Of a DNA stretch of 64,000 bases, positions 18,344 to 26,426 are shown piece after piece. This DNA comes from JBFWWP01 sp050246115. Lineage in GTDB: Bacteria > Planctomycetota > UBA8108 > UBA1146 > JAJFFE01. A model generated the notes under the pieces. That model was not told the DNA's origin. It made no database searches and saw only the letters and a list, made by a program, of their open reading frames with translations. How positions within the stretch are numbered: the first letter of the stretch is position 1; every line of letters begins with the position of its first letter. The stretch covers positions 144,211 through 208,210 of the forward strand of contig JBFWWP010000005.1 of NCBI GenBank assembly GCA_050246115.1, given 5' to 3'. The translations under genes were made by a program, and so were the position numbers.

Positions 18344-19233
18344 GGGGAATCTCCCCGCCCCGGAGTAATCCGCAGAATCGCCCCTCGACAGGGATGGGCG
18401 CGGGAGATGCGGACAGGCTGTCCGCGCTCCCAGGGCGTGCCTGGGCGTTGAATGGGCGGTGGGTCTGCGGATGCGTCACGCTGGTGAATGGGCGAAAGGT
18501 GGGGAGAGAAGAGGGAGACGGGACTGCGCGCTCGTGCGTTCAGAACGCTCGCCAGTAGAGCGGGTGGCGCCGAAGCTGGCTTGGCGCATCGCGGTGCGTG
18601 GGTGGCGTGGCGGCCGCGGTGCGGAGCTGGCGTGGCGGCCGCGGCGTGGCATACCACTTCAGTTGCGGGGGTATTCCGCCTGGGGCTGTGGCGTGGCGGC
18701 CGCGGTGCGGGGGTGCGGGGGGCTTGGCGCGTGGGCAATGACGGTCAGAGGATGCGCCGCGTCGGTGAGTGCGGCGTTGGGGAGCGATGGAGTCGTGGCT
18801 TCCACCTCGTGCGATCTTGTGCGATCCTCCGATCGCTGGCGAACGAACCCGCTGCGGGCATGGCTCGCGCACGCGACTTCGGCGCTGGCGCGGGCAACGA
18901 CGACTGCGGTTCGGTACTCGTGCCGAGTCGCATCTCTCGACGGATGGGCGGTGGATCCTGTTGCAGCGGCACGACGGGGACTTCGCGGCGTCGCTCGAAC
19001 CGGAACGTCGTGGTCCGGCGCGACCGTCGCGAGCTTGGCTCATGGCGTGGGTCCTGGTCGTTGCGCCGCCGGTCGTGATCTCCTGCCATACGCTCCAGAA
19101 CAACGACCTTCCCATGCATCTCGCGGTCGGCAACTGGATCCTCGACCACCGCGAAGTCCCCGATCGTGATCCGTTCTCGGCGAACGGTTCGAATCAAACG
19201 TGGGTCCCGCACGAGTGGCTGGCAGCGGTCGGG
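18344..19233. repeat. 890-bp direct repeat, left copy
   Basis: It matches 21123-22012 base for base except for two positions near 18376 and 18404. It begins with the GGGGAATCTCCCC motif and ends abruptly inside a membrane-protein coding sequence (after ...GAGTGGCTGGCAGCGGTCGGG). The offset between copies is 2779 bp. It includes three internal copies of GGCGTGGCGGCCGCGG at 18604, 18629 and 18690. Confidence 0.95.
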
Positions 19234-19257
19234 GGAGACTTCCCCGCCCCAGAGTAA
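19042..19257 (+). pseudogene. Truncated 5' copy of the polytopic membrane-protein gene
   Basis: This segment encodes the same first 64 residues (MAWVLVVAPPVVISC to WVPHEWLAAVG) as the intact gene at 21821-23416. It then leaves homology and stops after six unrelated codons. It is the broken member of the 890-bp duplication. The single hydrophobic segment it retains is unlikely to be functional. Confidence 0.8.
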
Positions 19258-19320
19258 CCCGACCCCGATCGACAGCGCGACGAACACGCCCAGTTGAGTC
19301 CACCATGTTCGGGAGCAGCA

Positions 19321-19408
19321 ACGGCACAGCTGGCACACCGAATGGCGAAGCGAGAAGCGCTACGGCGTCGGCGATGTCGATCAGGCCGTCGTCGTTGCAA
19401 TGGCCGGT
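19321..19408 (-). pseudogene. Dockerin-type repeat remnant
   Basis: Reading leftward from 19408, one frame gives HCNDDGLIDIADAVALLA, a good match to the calcium-loop repeat of planctomycete dockerin-like tails. An in-frame stop lies immediately upstream, no second repeat follows, and there is no start codon. It sits 3' of the minus-strand gene 19584-20714, as if that gene or a predecessor once ended in a dockerin tail. Confidence 0.6.
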
Positions 19409-19583
19409 TCAGTGTCGTGCAGATTCACGCGGAGTCGTCTCTCGGTCGATGTCGGAGATGGTGGAGAAGAGAGACCGGCGCTCAAGTCAGCGTCGGTCTC
19501 CCCAGGAGCCGGTTCGGCGTCCGACGACGCACCACAGCAGGTCAGAACGCGCCGCCGTCGGAGGCGAGAGTTTCGGCTATCGG

Positions 19584-20714
19584 CTACCACTCGTAGAAGA
19601 AGCACTCGAGGATCCAGCCGCAGATTTCGTAGCAATCGTCGAGGCAGTCGTCGAGTGCCTGCTGGGCGGCGTTAACGGCTGCTTGGTAGTTGTTGTTGAT
19701 GATCTGCATGTTGGTTTGGTGCAAAGTGTTCTCATTCGCCACTCCCGTGTTGTAGTTCGAGTTGGCTGTGTTGATGGCTTGGTCGCGCGTGTTGCCTGCG
19801 TTGATCTGGCACGTCGCAAGGGCCACGGCGGTGCCACCGAGGAGGCCGAGGCCCGCACCGAGGGTCGCGAAGCCGGCAATCAAGCTGATCACGGCGCCCG
19901 CGACGCCAATCTTCGCGCACGTCTTCATGCTCGAATCGTAGTTTGCGTTCGCGAGATCGATTGCGCCGTTCAGGTTGTTCGCCAGCATGTCCAGTTGCCC
20001 TTGGTGCCTTGCGTCTTCATTCGCCGTGGCAAGGTCCTTTGCGTTCTCGGCGTCCTGGAGGGCGTCGTCATACGCATCCATGCAATCGTCGGCGCAGGCG
20101 TCGGGATCTTCGTTGCAGAAGTCCGGATACAAGAAGCAGATGACCCCAATACCGTGGCTCCCCTCGCCACCTTCCTGCGTTATCGCGAGGGTGGTCGGAG
20201 TGTCGAGTAATGGAATGAAGACTGACTCGAAGGGAATGGTGGCGCTCTGCCGCGAGAAACACATGCCGCTCGTGGTGATCGCACCGTTTGCAGTGGAGGT
20301 CGTGGCCTCGACCACGTGCCAGGTTACGTTCTGATCCAGGGCTTCCTGCACCACCGCTGGCGCCAGATTCATGTCCGTATAGTCCAGTTCGACCGCGCTC
20401 GAAACGTCGAGGACAAAGGGGGCGCCAACCTCGTTGTTTCCGGAGTAGACGCCGGCGGCCAACACCGCCTGGTCAAGGCTCAGCTTCGCCGTGTTGACGT
20501 TGTAGCTACCCGCAAAAACCGTCGCGTAGAGGAGTGCCCAGGTGTCGAGGATGTCTTGTTGAGTAACAGGAATGGCTACGGGGCCGGGATAGACGACTAT
20601 GGGGCCCGGTGCAGGGGCTGGTCGCTGTACATGGCCGACCGCCATCAAGGGTGCTTGGAAGGCGACCACGAGGCTCATGAGGTAGGCCAGAAACTTCAGA
20701 GTCGTTCGTGACAT
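19584..20714 (-). CDS. Secreted protein with paired helices around a glycine-rich hydrophobic hairpin
   Basis: From ATG 20714 the product is 376 residues; codons upstream in the same frame look non-coding. A signal peptide ends near PLMAVGHV. The first half is soluble. The second half has an Asn/Ala/Asp-rich helix (NNLNGAIDLANANYDSSM), then a glycine-rich hydrophobic pair of segments (VAGAVISLIAGFATLGAGLGLLGGTAVAL), then a similar Asn/Ala helix (NNNYQAAVNAAQQALDDC). The tail is cysteine- and aromatic-rich (CLDDCYEICGWILECFFYEW). GC content and codon choice are weaker than in the neighbours. The gene is flanked by the 890-bp direct repeats. No family recognised. A membrane-active or amyloid-like role is only a guess. 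Confidence 0.65.
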   Translation of the reverse strand: MSRTTLKFLAYLMSLVVAFQAPLMAVGHVQRPAPAPGPIVVYPGPVAIPVTQQDILDTWALLYATVFAGSYNVNTAKLSLDQAVLAAGVYSGNNEVGAPFVLDVSSAVELDYTDMNLAPAVVQEALDQNVTWHVVEATTSTANGAITTSGMCFSRQSATIPFESVFIPLLDTPTTLAITQEGGEGSHGIGVICFLYPDFCNEDPDACADDCMDAYDDALQDAENAKDLATANEDARHQGQLDMLANNLNGAIDLANANYDSSMKTCAKIGVAGAVISLIAGFATLGAGLGLLGGTAVALATCQINAGNTRDQAINTANSNYNTGVANENTLHQTNMQIINNNYQAAVNAAQQALDDCLDDCYEICGWILECFFYEW

Positions 20715-20940
20715 GGATGCTGAGTCCTTTCGCGAGGTACGAGACCCAAGTGGGTTGAGCGGGTGAAGTTTCGTGAGTCGTGATCCGTCGGCCGACGAGT
20801 TCTCGATCACGCACCGTTTGTGTCTGGCGGTGTCGCGGAGGTTTCGGATTCCCAACGGGTTTCGATTGCCGAGAGAGACGTGCCCGGGGCGTAGGCTGGC
20901 CGCTCGCCGTTGGCAAGAGTGCAAGTCCGCTCGGAGGGTG

Positions 20941-21122
20941 GGGGAATCTCCCCGCCCGGGGAATCTCCCCGCCCCGGAGTAATCCGCAGAGTCGCCCCTC
21001 GACAGGGATGGGCGCGGGCGATGCGGACAGGCTGTCCGCGCTCCCAGGGCGTGCCTGGGCGTTGAAGGGGCGGTGGGCCTGCGGATGCGTCGTGGTGGTG
21101 AATGGGCGGATGGTGAAGAGAA
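20941..21122. repeat. Short tandem partial copy of the repeat's 5' end
   Basis: The segment 20958-21122 repeats the first about 165 bp of the unit starting at 21123 (GGGGAATCTCCCCGCCCCGGAG through the GCGGACAGGCTGTCCGC palindrome) with several differences. An extra GGGGAATCTCCCC precedes it at 20941. Confidence 0.85.
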
Positions 21123-22012
21123 GGGGAATCTCCCCGCCCCGGAGTAATCCGCAGAGTCGCCCCTCGACAGGGATGGGCGCGGGCGATGCGGACAGGCTGT
21201 CCGCGCTCCCAGGGCGTGCCTGGGCGTTGAATGGGCGGTGGGTCTGCGGATGCGTCACGCTGGTGAATGGGCGAAAGGTGGGGAGAGAAGAGGGAGACGG
21301 GACTGCGCGCTCGTGCGTTCAGAACGCTCGCCAGTAGAGCGGGTGGCGCCGAAGCTGGCTTGGCGCATCGCGGTGCGTGGGTGGCGTGGCGGCCGCGGTG
21401 CGGAGCTGGCGTGGCGGCCGCGGCGTGGCATACCACTTCAGTTGCGGGGGTATTCCGCCTGGGGCTGTGGCGTGGCGGCCGCGGTGCGGGGGTGCGGGGG
21501 GCTTGGCGCGTGGGCAATGACGGTCAGAGGATGCGCCGCGTCGGTGAGTGCGGCGTTGGGGAGCGATGGAGTCGTGGCTTCCACCTCGTGCGATCTTGTG
21601 CGATCCTCCGATCGCTGGCGAACGAACCCGCTGCGGGCATGGCTCGCGCACGCGACTTCGGCGCTGGCGCGGGCAACGACGACTGCGGTTCGGTACTCGT
21701 GCCGAGTCGCATCTCTCGACGGATGGGCGGTGGATCCTGTTGCAGCGGCACGACGGGGACTTCGCGGCGTCGCTCGAACCGGAACGTCGTGGTCCGGCGC
21801 GACCGTCGCGAGCTTGGCTCATGGCGTGGGTCCTGGTCGTTGCGCCGCCGGTCGTGATCTCCTGCCATACGCTCCAGAACAACGACCTTCCCATGCATCT
21901 CGCGGTCGGCAACTGGATCCTCGACCACCGCGAAGTCCCCGATCGTGATCCGTTCTCGGCGAACGGTTCGAATCAAACGTGGGTCCCGCACGAGTGGCTG
22001 GCAGCGGTCGGG
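21123..22012. repeat. 890-bp direct repeat, right copy
   Basis: It is nearly identical to 18344-19233. This copy continues without interruption into the intact membrane-protein gene, so the right copy looks like the original and the left copy the duplicate. The first about 700 bp of the unit have several overlapping open frames with Arg/Trp-rich products and no clear coding bias, so I treat them as non-coding. Confidence 0.95.
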
Positions 22013-23416
22013 TTCGCTAGCGTCGAACGAGCGTTCGGTGCTCCCGGGCTCTTGACCCTGACGATGCTCCTCGCTGGGATCCTCGCCGTGCTCCATCGAG
22101 GGGTCATGAAGCACCTCGGGGTCGGCCTCGAGGAGCACCTCTGGCTCTCGGTCCCGCTCTGGATCGTCGCCGGGCAACGCCTGATGCTCCGCCCGCACAT
22201 GTTCTCGTTGATCCTCGTGTTCGCGGTGTGGTGGGTACTTTTCGTCGGTCGCAGCCGACCGCGAGTGCTGTGGTTCTTACCCCTGCTCCTCGCCTCGTGG
22301 GCCAACCTCCACGGGTCGTTCTACCTCGGGCTCGGTATCGTGGCCCTGGGCCTCGGCATGGCTCCTGGGCACCGGGCGTCGGCACGCCAGCGCTGGCTGA
22401 TCCTCGCGGCGTGTGCCGCGGCCCTGCTCGTCACCCCGCACCCGATCGCGGGCGTCTTGTTCCCGCTGACCCTGACTTCGGATCCCGTGTTCATGCAAGA
22501 AATCGCCGAGTGGAGCCCGCCCTTCGGCTCGGCGCGCGGTTCGGAGTTGTTCCGCGAGACTCCGACCTTTGCCCTCTCGCTGCTTTGGATCGCTGCGATC
22601 GCGTACGGTGTCGTCTGCGGTCGGCGGCTGCCTCTCCCCTACCGAATCGGCTGCGCGGCGGCCTTGGTGCTGTACATGAGGCACCAGCGCTACGCGGCGC
22701 TGTTCGTTCTCGCCACACTCCCCTTCGTCACGGCCTGCGTGGCTCGTCTCGCGACCCCCAACAGGCGCTGGATCGCGCGACTCACTGCGGCGGCCGGAAC
22801 CCTGCTCTTCCTGTACCCGGGCTACCCGGCGACATGGAACCAGTTTCGCGGTCCGCCTACCGGTGGTGGCAGCGAACTCTGGGGGGCCAATCTCCCGCTG
22901 TTCGAGACCGAACTCCTCGTTGCTGCGGGCTACCGCGGAACGGTCGTATGCGAGTACGAGTATGGCGGGGTTCTCGCGTGGAAGAGTCGCGGCACGCTGC
23001 GACCTACGATGGATTCTCGCAATACGGTCTATGGGGCGCAGCGCTTCCTCGAACACCAGACGGGCCTGGTGACCGGCGAGATCCCGTTGCTCGGGTCCGC
23101 GGTCGCGGCGGTGATTCGCAGTCCTTGGGTTACCGCCGATCGCGCACGTCTTCACGCTCGCCTGGAGGATGATCCACAGTGGCGGCTCGCGCTGTTCACA
23201 CCCCTGACCTTCGTGTACGTCCGTGTCGGCCAAGGCGAGCTCGACGCGCGAGCGTATCGTTACCTCGCGCCGGGAACCGGTAGGATCCGACAACCGCTCG
23301 ACGGCGATCGGGATCGTCTGGCGCGGGAGCTGGAGGTGGCTGGCCAGATGGGATGGCACCCCAGCGAGGCGCAGTGGACGGTGCTCGCGAGCTGGGGCAT
23401 CGAGCGACCCGAGTGA
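21821..23416 (+). CDS. Polytopic membrane protein resembling GT-C-type glycosyltransferases
   Basis: From ATG 21821 the product is 531 residues. The frame is open to GTG 21548, and TTG 21740 is another possible start; no start has a clear ribosome site. After one helix comes a conserved-looking loop 'NNDLPMHLAVGNWILDHREVPDRDPFS...WVPHEWLAAV'. This kind of acidic/His first loop is found in lipid-sugar-using GT-C membrane enzymes. About nine to ten further helices follow. The C-terminal 150 residues are soluble (YRGTVVCEYEYGGVLAWKSRG...). Family-level assignment is an inference from this layout. Its 5' part lies in the 890-bp duplicated segment. Confidence 0.7.
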   Translation: MAWVLVVAPPVVISCHTLQNNDLPMHLAVGNWILDHREVPDRDPFSANGSNQTWVPHEWLAAVGFASVERAFGAPGLLTLTMLLAGILAVLHRGVMKHLGVGLEEHLWLSVPLWIVAGQRLMLRPHMFSLILVFAVWWVLFVGRSRPRVLWFLPLLLASWANLHGSFYLGLGIVALGLGMAPGHRASARQRWLILAACAAALLVTPHPIAGVLFPLTLTSDPVFMQEIAEWSPPFGSARGSELFRETPTFALSLLWIAAIAYGVVCGRRLPLPYRIGCAAALVLYMRHQRYAALFVLATLPFVTACVARLATPNRRWIARLTAAAGTLLFLYPGYPATWNQFRGPPTGGGSELWGANLPLFETELLVAAGYRGTVVCEYEYGGVLAWKSRGTLRPTMDSRNTVYGAQRFLEHQTGLVTGEIPLLGSAVAAVIRSPWVTADRARLHARLEDDPQWRLALFTPLTFVYVRVGQGELDARAYRYLAPGTGRIRQPLDGDRDRLARELEVAGQMGWHPSEAQWTVLASWGIERPE

Positions 23417-23536
23417 CGATCGGCGGCTCTCGGCGGGCAGACCGCCTTTGTCCGCGCGTGCCTTCGAGCGAGCTCACCTCGTCTGCGGGCAGTCGTGAGA
23501 CGTGGTCTCACCCCGGGGGTCGGGAACTCCGCAGGT

Positions 23537-23926
23537 TCAAGGTCCGCGCCCCAAGCTGAGTTCGCCGGAGAGAATCAGGTCACGGATCAAGTCCAAGAGT
23601 TTGAAACCATCGGCGGGACACGTGTGCACCTTGATCCCTCCGCGGCTGCGGATTCGACGCCGCACCCCGGTCGACTCCCCACCGACGATGACCAAGGGCA
23701 CTTCGAGACCGTGATCCAGCTGAAAGTCGATGAGATCGAAGTCGTCCTCGAGGCACACCGCGGGATCGAGCACCACCAGGTCGATCCAGCGCTCGCGTAG
23801 GATCGTCTTCGCAACATCCAGCTGGAGAGCGAGTTCGATCTCGTGTCGTTCGATCTCGAACACGTTGCGCAGCGCGTACGCCGAGTCCTTCTCCTGACCG
23901 ATGATCAGAATCCGGGCTTTTTGCAT
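23537..23926 (-). CDS. Receiver-like single-domain protein, atypical acidic pocket
   Basis: 129 residues with the alpha/beta pattern of a response-regulator receiver domain (ARILIIGQEKDSAYALRNVF; WIDLVVLDPAV; VPLVIVGGES). The presumed phospho-acceptor aspartate is in VVLDPAV (near residue 54). The usual acidic pair after the first strand is replaced by GQEKD, and the switch Thr and Lys positions are unclear (GGIKVHTCPADGF). It may therefore be a pseudo-receiver, or may work without normal phosphorylation. It lies 94 bases downstream of the RsbW-like kinase gene on the same strand and is probably co-transcribed with it. Confidence 0.65.
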   Translation of the reverse strand: MQKARILIIGQEKDSAYALRNVFEIERHEIELALQLDVAKTILRERWIDLVVLDPAVCLEDDFDLIDFQLDHGLEVPLVIVGGESTGVRRRIRSRGGIKVHTCPADGFKLLDLIRDLILSGELSLGRGP

Positions 23927-24020
23927 GATCTCGAGTCACCTGATTCCACCCCCTCGCCTTCTGCTCGTCGCCACCGCGTCGAGCTGCGAGCTAGAAACGC
24001 AGCCGCAGCGCTGCGAGTCG

Positions 24021-24488
24021 CTACTGATACAGCTCCATCCAAAGGGTCAGTTCGCGGCCGCCGCTGGAGAACACGACCCGTTTCGAATAGCGCTCCATGA
24101 TGAAGACTCCACGACCGTGCTCCCGTAGTTCGTTGCCCGGAGCCGTGGGGTCCACCAGCAGTTCCCTTCGGAAGCCCGGGCCTTGGTCTTTGACCCGCAG
24201 CGCGAAGGACGTGGAGGCTTGGAAGAGGTCTACTCGGATGGTCTCGACCCCCTTGGGACAGCCGTGCGTCACCGCGTTGGTCAGCGCCTCATCGATGACC
24301 AGCCGATAGCGAAAGCGCTCGCTCTGAGTAGTTCCGATTCCTTCTCCGAGAAGGCCGAGGATCTCATCGATCAGGTCGTTCTTGACATGCTCGTCGGCGG
24401 GCAAATCCCATTGCTTGACATGGGGCTCCGCCACCTCGGGGGTCTCGTCCTGGAAAACAACCCCCGAGCCCATCGTTGGATTGGACAT
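24021..24488 (-). CDS. RsbW-like anti-sigma/serine kinase (GHKL ATPase)
   Basis: 155 residues from ATG 24488, chosen for AAGGATCCG upstream; ATG 24500 would add four residues. The GHKL ATPase motifs are present: N-box RYRLVIDEALTNAVTHG, G1 box VKDQGPGF and G2 box HGRGVFIM. Proteins of this size with these motifs bind a sigma factor or phosphorylate an anti-anti-sigma (STAS) protein in partner-switching systems. No sigma factor or STAS gene is in the neighbourhood. The adjacent receiver-like protein is the best candidate partner or co-regulator. Confidence 0.8.
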   Translation of the reverse strand: MSNPTMGSGVVFQDETPEVAEPHVKQWDLPADEHVKNDLIDEILGLLGEGIGTTQSERFRYRLVIDEALTNAVTHGCPKGVETIRVDLFQASTSFALRVKDQGPGFRRELLVDPTAPGNELREHGRGVFIMERYSKRVVFSSGGRELTLWMELYQ

Positions 24489-25041
24489 CGGATCCTTCAT
24501 TCCCAAGCCCTCTTCTCCCCAGGGAGGGCAACAAACCCAGGCTGGCAGCGCAGTCGCGCACCACCCGTAGTGTTTATCGAACCTGCGGGCTCGGATCTTC
24601 GACGCTACTTCGAAAACCCACGCTACCACGCCGAACCAGCGGCGATGGTCTCGAGACACTCCCCATTGGGCCGCGCTGCGATCGATCCGTTCTCGGAACT
24701 CCGCGCCGCTCCGCGCCACTCTTTGTCGATGCCGACACTCTGCGTCAGACGCTTTGTGTCCATCGGCCGCACCACGTCCTTCGCCCGCTGTCGCCACCGC
24801 ACGCGCAAGCTCGCCCCTGACCACGTGTTCGGATTTCAGTGACGAACGGCGACCCGGGCTGGCCCAGGCGTTGCATTCATGGACCCTACTTCTGGCAACA
24901 CACACCAGGGATCCCGGGTCATGCGGGGTGTGTCTCCAGGAGCTCACGACGGTATCGGTTCACCTTCGGTCTTCTGGGTCGTAACGAAGTCAAATCTGGG
25001 CCCCAAGGGGGGGCTCACCAACGTTTCTTGGAGGAAGCTGC
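24489..25041. other. Divergent intergenic region upstream of pilin gene
   Basis: This 553-bp gap separates the leftward signalling genes from the rightward pilin gene. I see no convincing coding frame. A long 5' leader for the pilin mRNA is possible. No sigma-54-type GG-N10-GC element was clear. Confidence 0.4.
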
Positions 25042-25473
25042 ATGAACAAGCGTAGTCAAGGTTTCACGTTGATCGAACTCATGATCGTGGTTGCGATCAT
25101 CGCCATCATCGCGGCGATCGCGATCCCGAGCTTGCTCAATGCCCGCATGTCGGGCAACGAGGCGTCGGCCATCTCGAGTCTGCGAACCCTGACCACTGTG
25201 AACGAACAGTATCGGACCCGTTTTGGCGAGTACGCCGGTGACCTCACCGACCTCGTGGCGGAAGACTACATCGATTCCGTACTCGCCGCTGGGACGAAGT
25301 CGGGCTACGACTTCACCTACACCCTGGCCAGCGCAAGCCAGTGGAACGTCGTCTCGGTGCCGTCGGACGTCGGCACCACCGGCGAGCGGGGCTTCCGCGT
25401 CGACGAGTCGGGCGTGATCCGCTTCTCGTCGGACGGAACGGACCCCGGTGCGACCGGATCGCCGCTCGACTAG
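25042..25473 (+). CDS. Type IV-type major pilin / pseudopilin
   Basis: 143 residues. The class III prepilin signal is textbook: a short basic leader ending in G, then FTLIELMIVVAIIAIIAAIAIP with the conserved Glu at mature position 5. Cleavage is expected between Gly8 and Phe9. The globular part (about 95 residues) has no cysteine pair. The product would be processed by a prepilin peptidase and assembled in a type IV pilus or type II secretion pseudopilus. No assembly genes are adjacent, so this is an isolated pilin gene. GGAGGAAGCTGC before the ATG and the strong terminator downstream suggest high expression as a monocistronic message. Confidence 0.9.
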   Translation: MNKRSQGFTLIELMIVVAIIAIIAAIAIPSLLNARMSGNEASAISSLRTLTTVNEQYRTRFGEYAGDLTDLVAEDYIDSVLAAGTKSGYDFTYTLASASQWNVVSVPSDVGTTGERGFRVDESGVIRFSSDGTDPGATGSPLD

Positions 25474-25507
25474 GGCCGCGCTCGGTCAGTGCCCTTTCAC
25501 GGGTCGC

Positions 25508-25551
25508 GAAGGGGAGTCGGTGCCACCGCGCCGGCTCTCCTTCCTTTTTTT
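25508..25551 (+). terminator. Rho-independent terminator of the pilin gene
   Basis: The stem GAAGGGGAG...CTCTCCTTC with an inner CGG/CCG is followed by C and seven T residues. It is the only hairpin in the window with a true T-tract. Confidence 0.85.
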
Positions 25552-25689
25552 CCCGCCTCGCCGGCCAGCGCTTTCCAAGTGCCGCCGCCTCCTCTACCAT
25601 GCCGCCGCGCAAGCATTCGGGTGCCCTGGTGCCAACGGCGCCGGCGGCTGTTTCGAACCGACCCACGAGAACCGATCACGAGCCGAAGT

Positions 25690-26346
25690 ATGAAGCACCT
25701 CGCGCCGAGCCTTCTGTCTGCGGACTTCAGCTGCCTGGGCGCGGAGTGCGCTCGGGTCGGCGAAGCCGGCGCCGACTGGGTCCATGTCGACGTGATGGAC
25801 GGCCACTTCGTGCCCAACCTGACGATCGGCGCGCCGGTCGTGAAGTCGCTCCGTAAAGCCACCGACCTAGTACTCGACGTACACCTGATGATCTCGGAGC
25901 CCGGCCGCTACCTCGGCGACTTCATCGCTGCTGGGGCCGACTGGATCACCTTTCACCTGGAGGCAGTCGCCGATCCCCGACCGCTCCTCGACCAGATCCA
26001 TCGCGCGGGCCGCCGGGGTGGGCTCGCGCTCAAGCCCGCCACTCCGTTCGAACTCGCGCTCCCCTACATCGAACACGTCGACATGGTCTTGGCCATGACG
26101 GTGGAGCCCGGCTTCGGCGGGCAGTCGTTCATGCCGGGGCCACTGGCCAAGATCGCGCCCCTCGCCGCGCGCGCGCGGGCCGCCGGGCGCAGCGTGGAGT
26201 TCGAAGTAGACGGCGGGATCGACCTGACTACCGTCAGCACCGCCCTGGCGGCCGGCGCCACTGCCTTCGTCGCGGGGTCGGCGATCTTCCAATCCGCGGA
26301 CGTCGCGGGTACCGTGCGTCGCTTTCGCGAGGTCCTCGACGCCTGA
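25690..26346 (+). CDS. rpe: Ribulose-phosphate 3-epimerase
   Basis: Interconverts D-ribulose 5-phosphate and D-xylulose 5-phosphate in the pentose phosphate pathway. 218 residues from ATG 25690. The TIM-barrel signatures are complete: APSLLSADF at the start, HVDVMDGHFVPNLTIGAPVV, VHLMISEP, the MTVEPGFGGQSFMP loop, and FEVDGGI plus AGSAIF near the end. The metal-binding His/Asp residues lie in the DVMDGHF, VHLM and VDGG strands. The frame is open further upstream, but the protein begins with the family's normal N-terminus here. It is 80 bases ahead of accD on the same strand. Confidence 0.96.
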   Translation: MKHLAPSLLSADFSCLGAECARVGEAGADWVHVDVMDGHFVPNLTIGAPVVKSLRKATDLVLDVHLMISEPGRYLGDFIAAGADWITFHLEAVADPRPLLDQIHRAGRRGGLALKPATPFELALPYIEHVDMVLAMTVEPGFGGQSFMPGPLAKIAPLAARARAAGRSVEFEVDGGIDLTTVSTALAAGATAFVAGSAIFQSADVAGTVRRFREVLDA

Positions 26347-26426
26347 GCAGGTTTCGCGGCCGCGCGCACCGCGCCGCTGCGGGGACCGCTGGAACGCACC
26401 TGGAAGAACCGAAACGACAAACGCGC

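Noticed and set aside
18459..19169. 236-residue Arg/Ala-rich frame, repeated identically at 21238-21948
   Set aside because: Identity is explained by the DNA duplication. The product has runs of repeat-derived RGGRG-type sequence, overlaps the membrane-protein frame and has no recognisable family, so I do not call it a gene.
20506..21258. Minus-strand frame with repeated 'RPFNAQARPGSADSLSASPAP' segments
   Set aside because: The repetition comes from the palindromic DNA repeats read in one frame. No ribosome site, signal or domain supports translation.
24183..24842. Plus-strand 219-codon frame upstream of the pilin gene
   Set aside because: It lies mostly opposite the RsbW-like gene, has no ribosome site and encodes an unrecognisable product.
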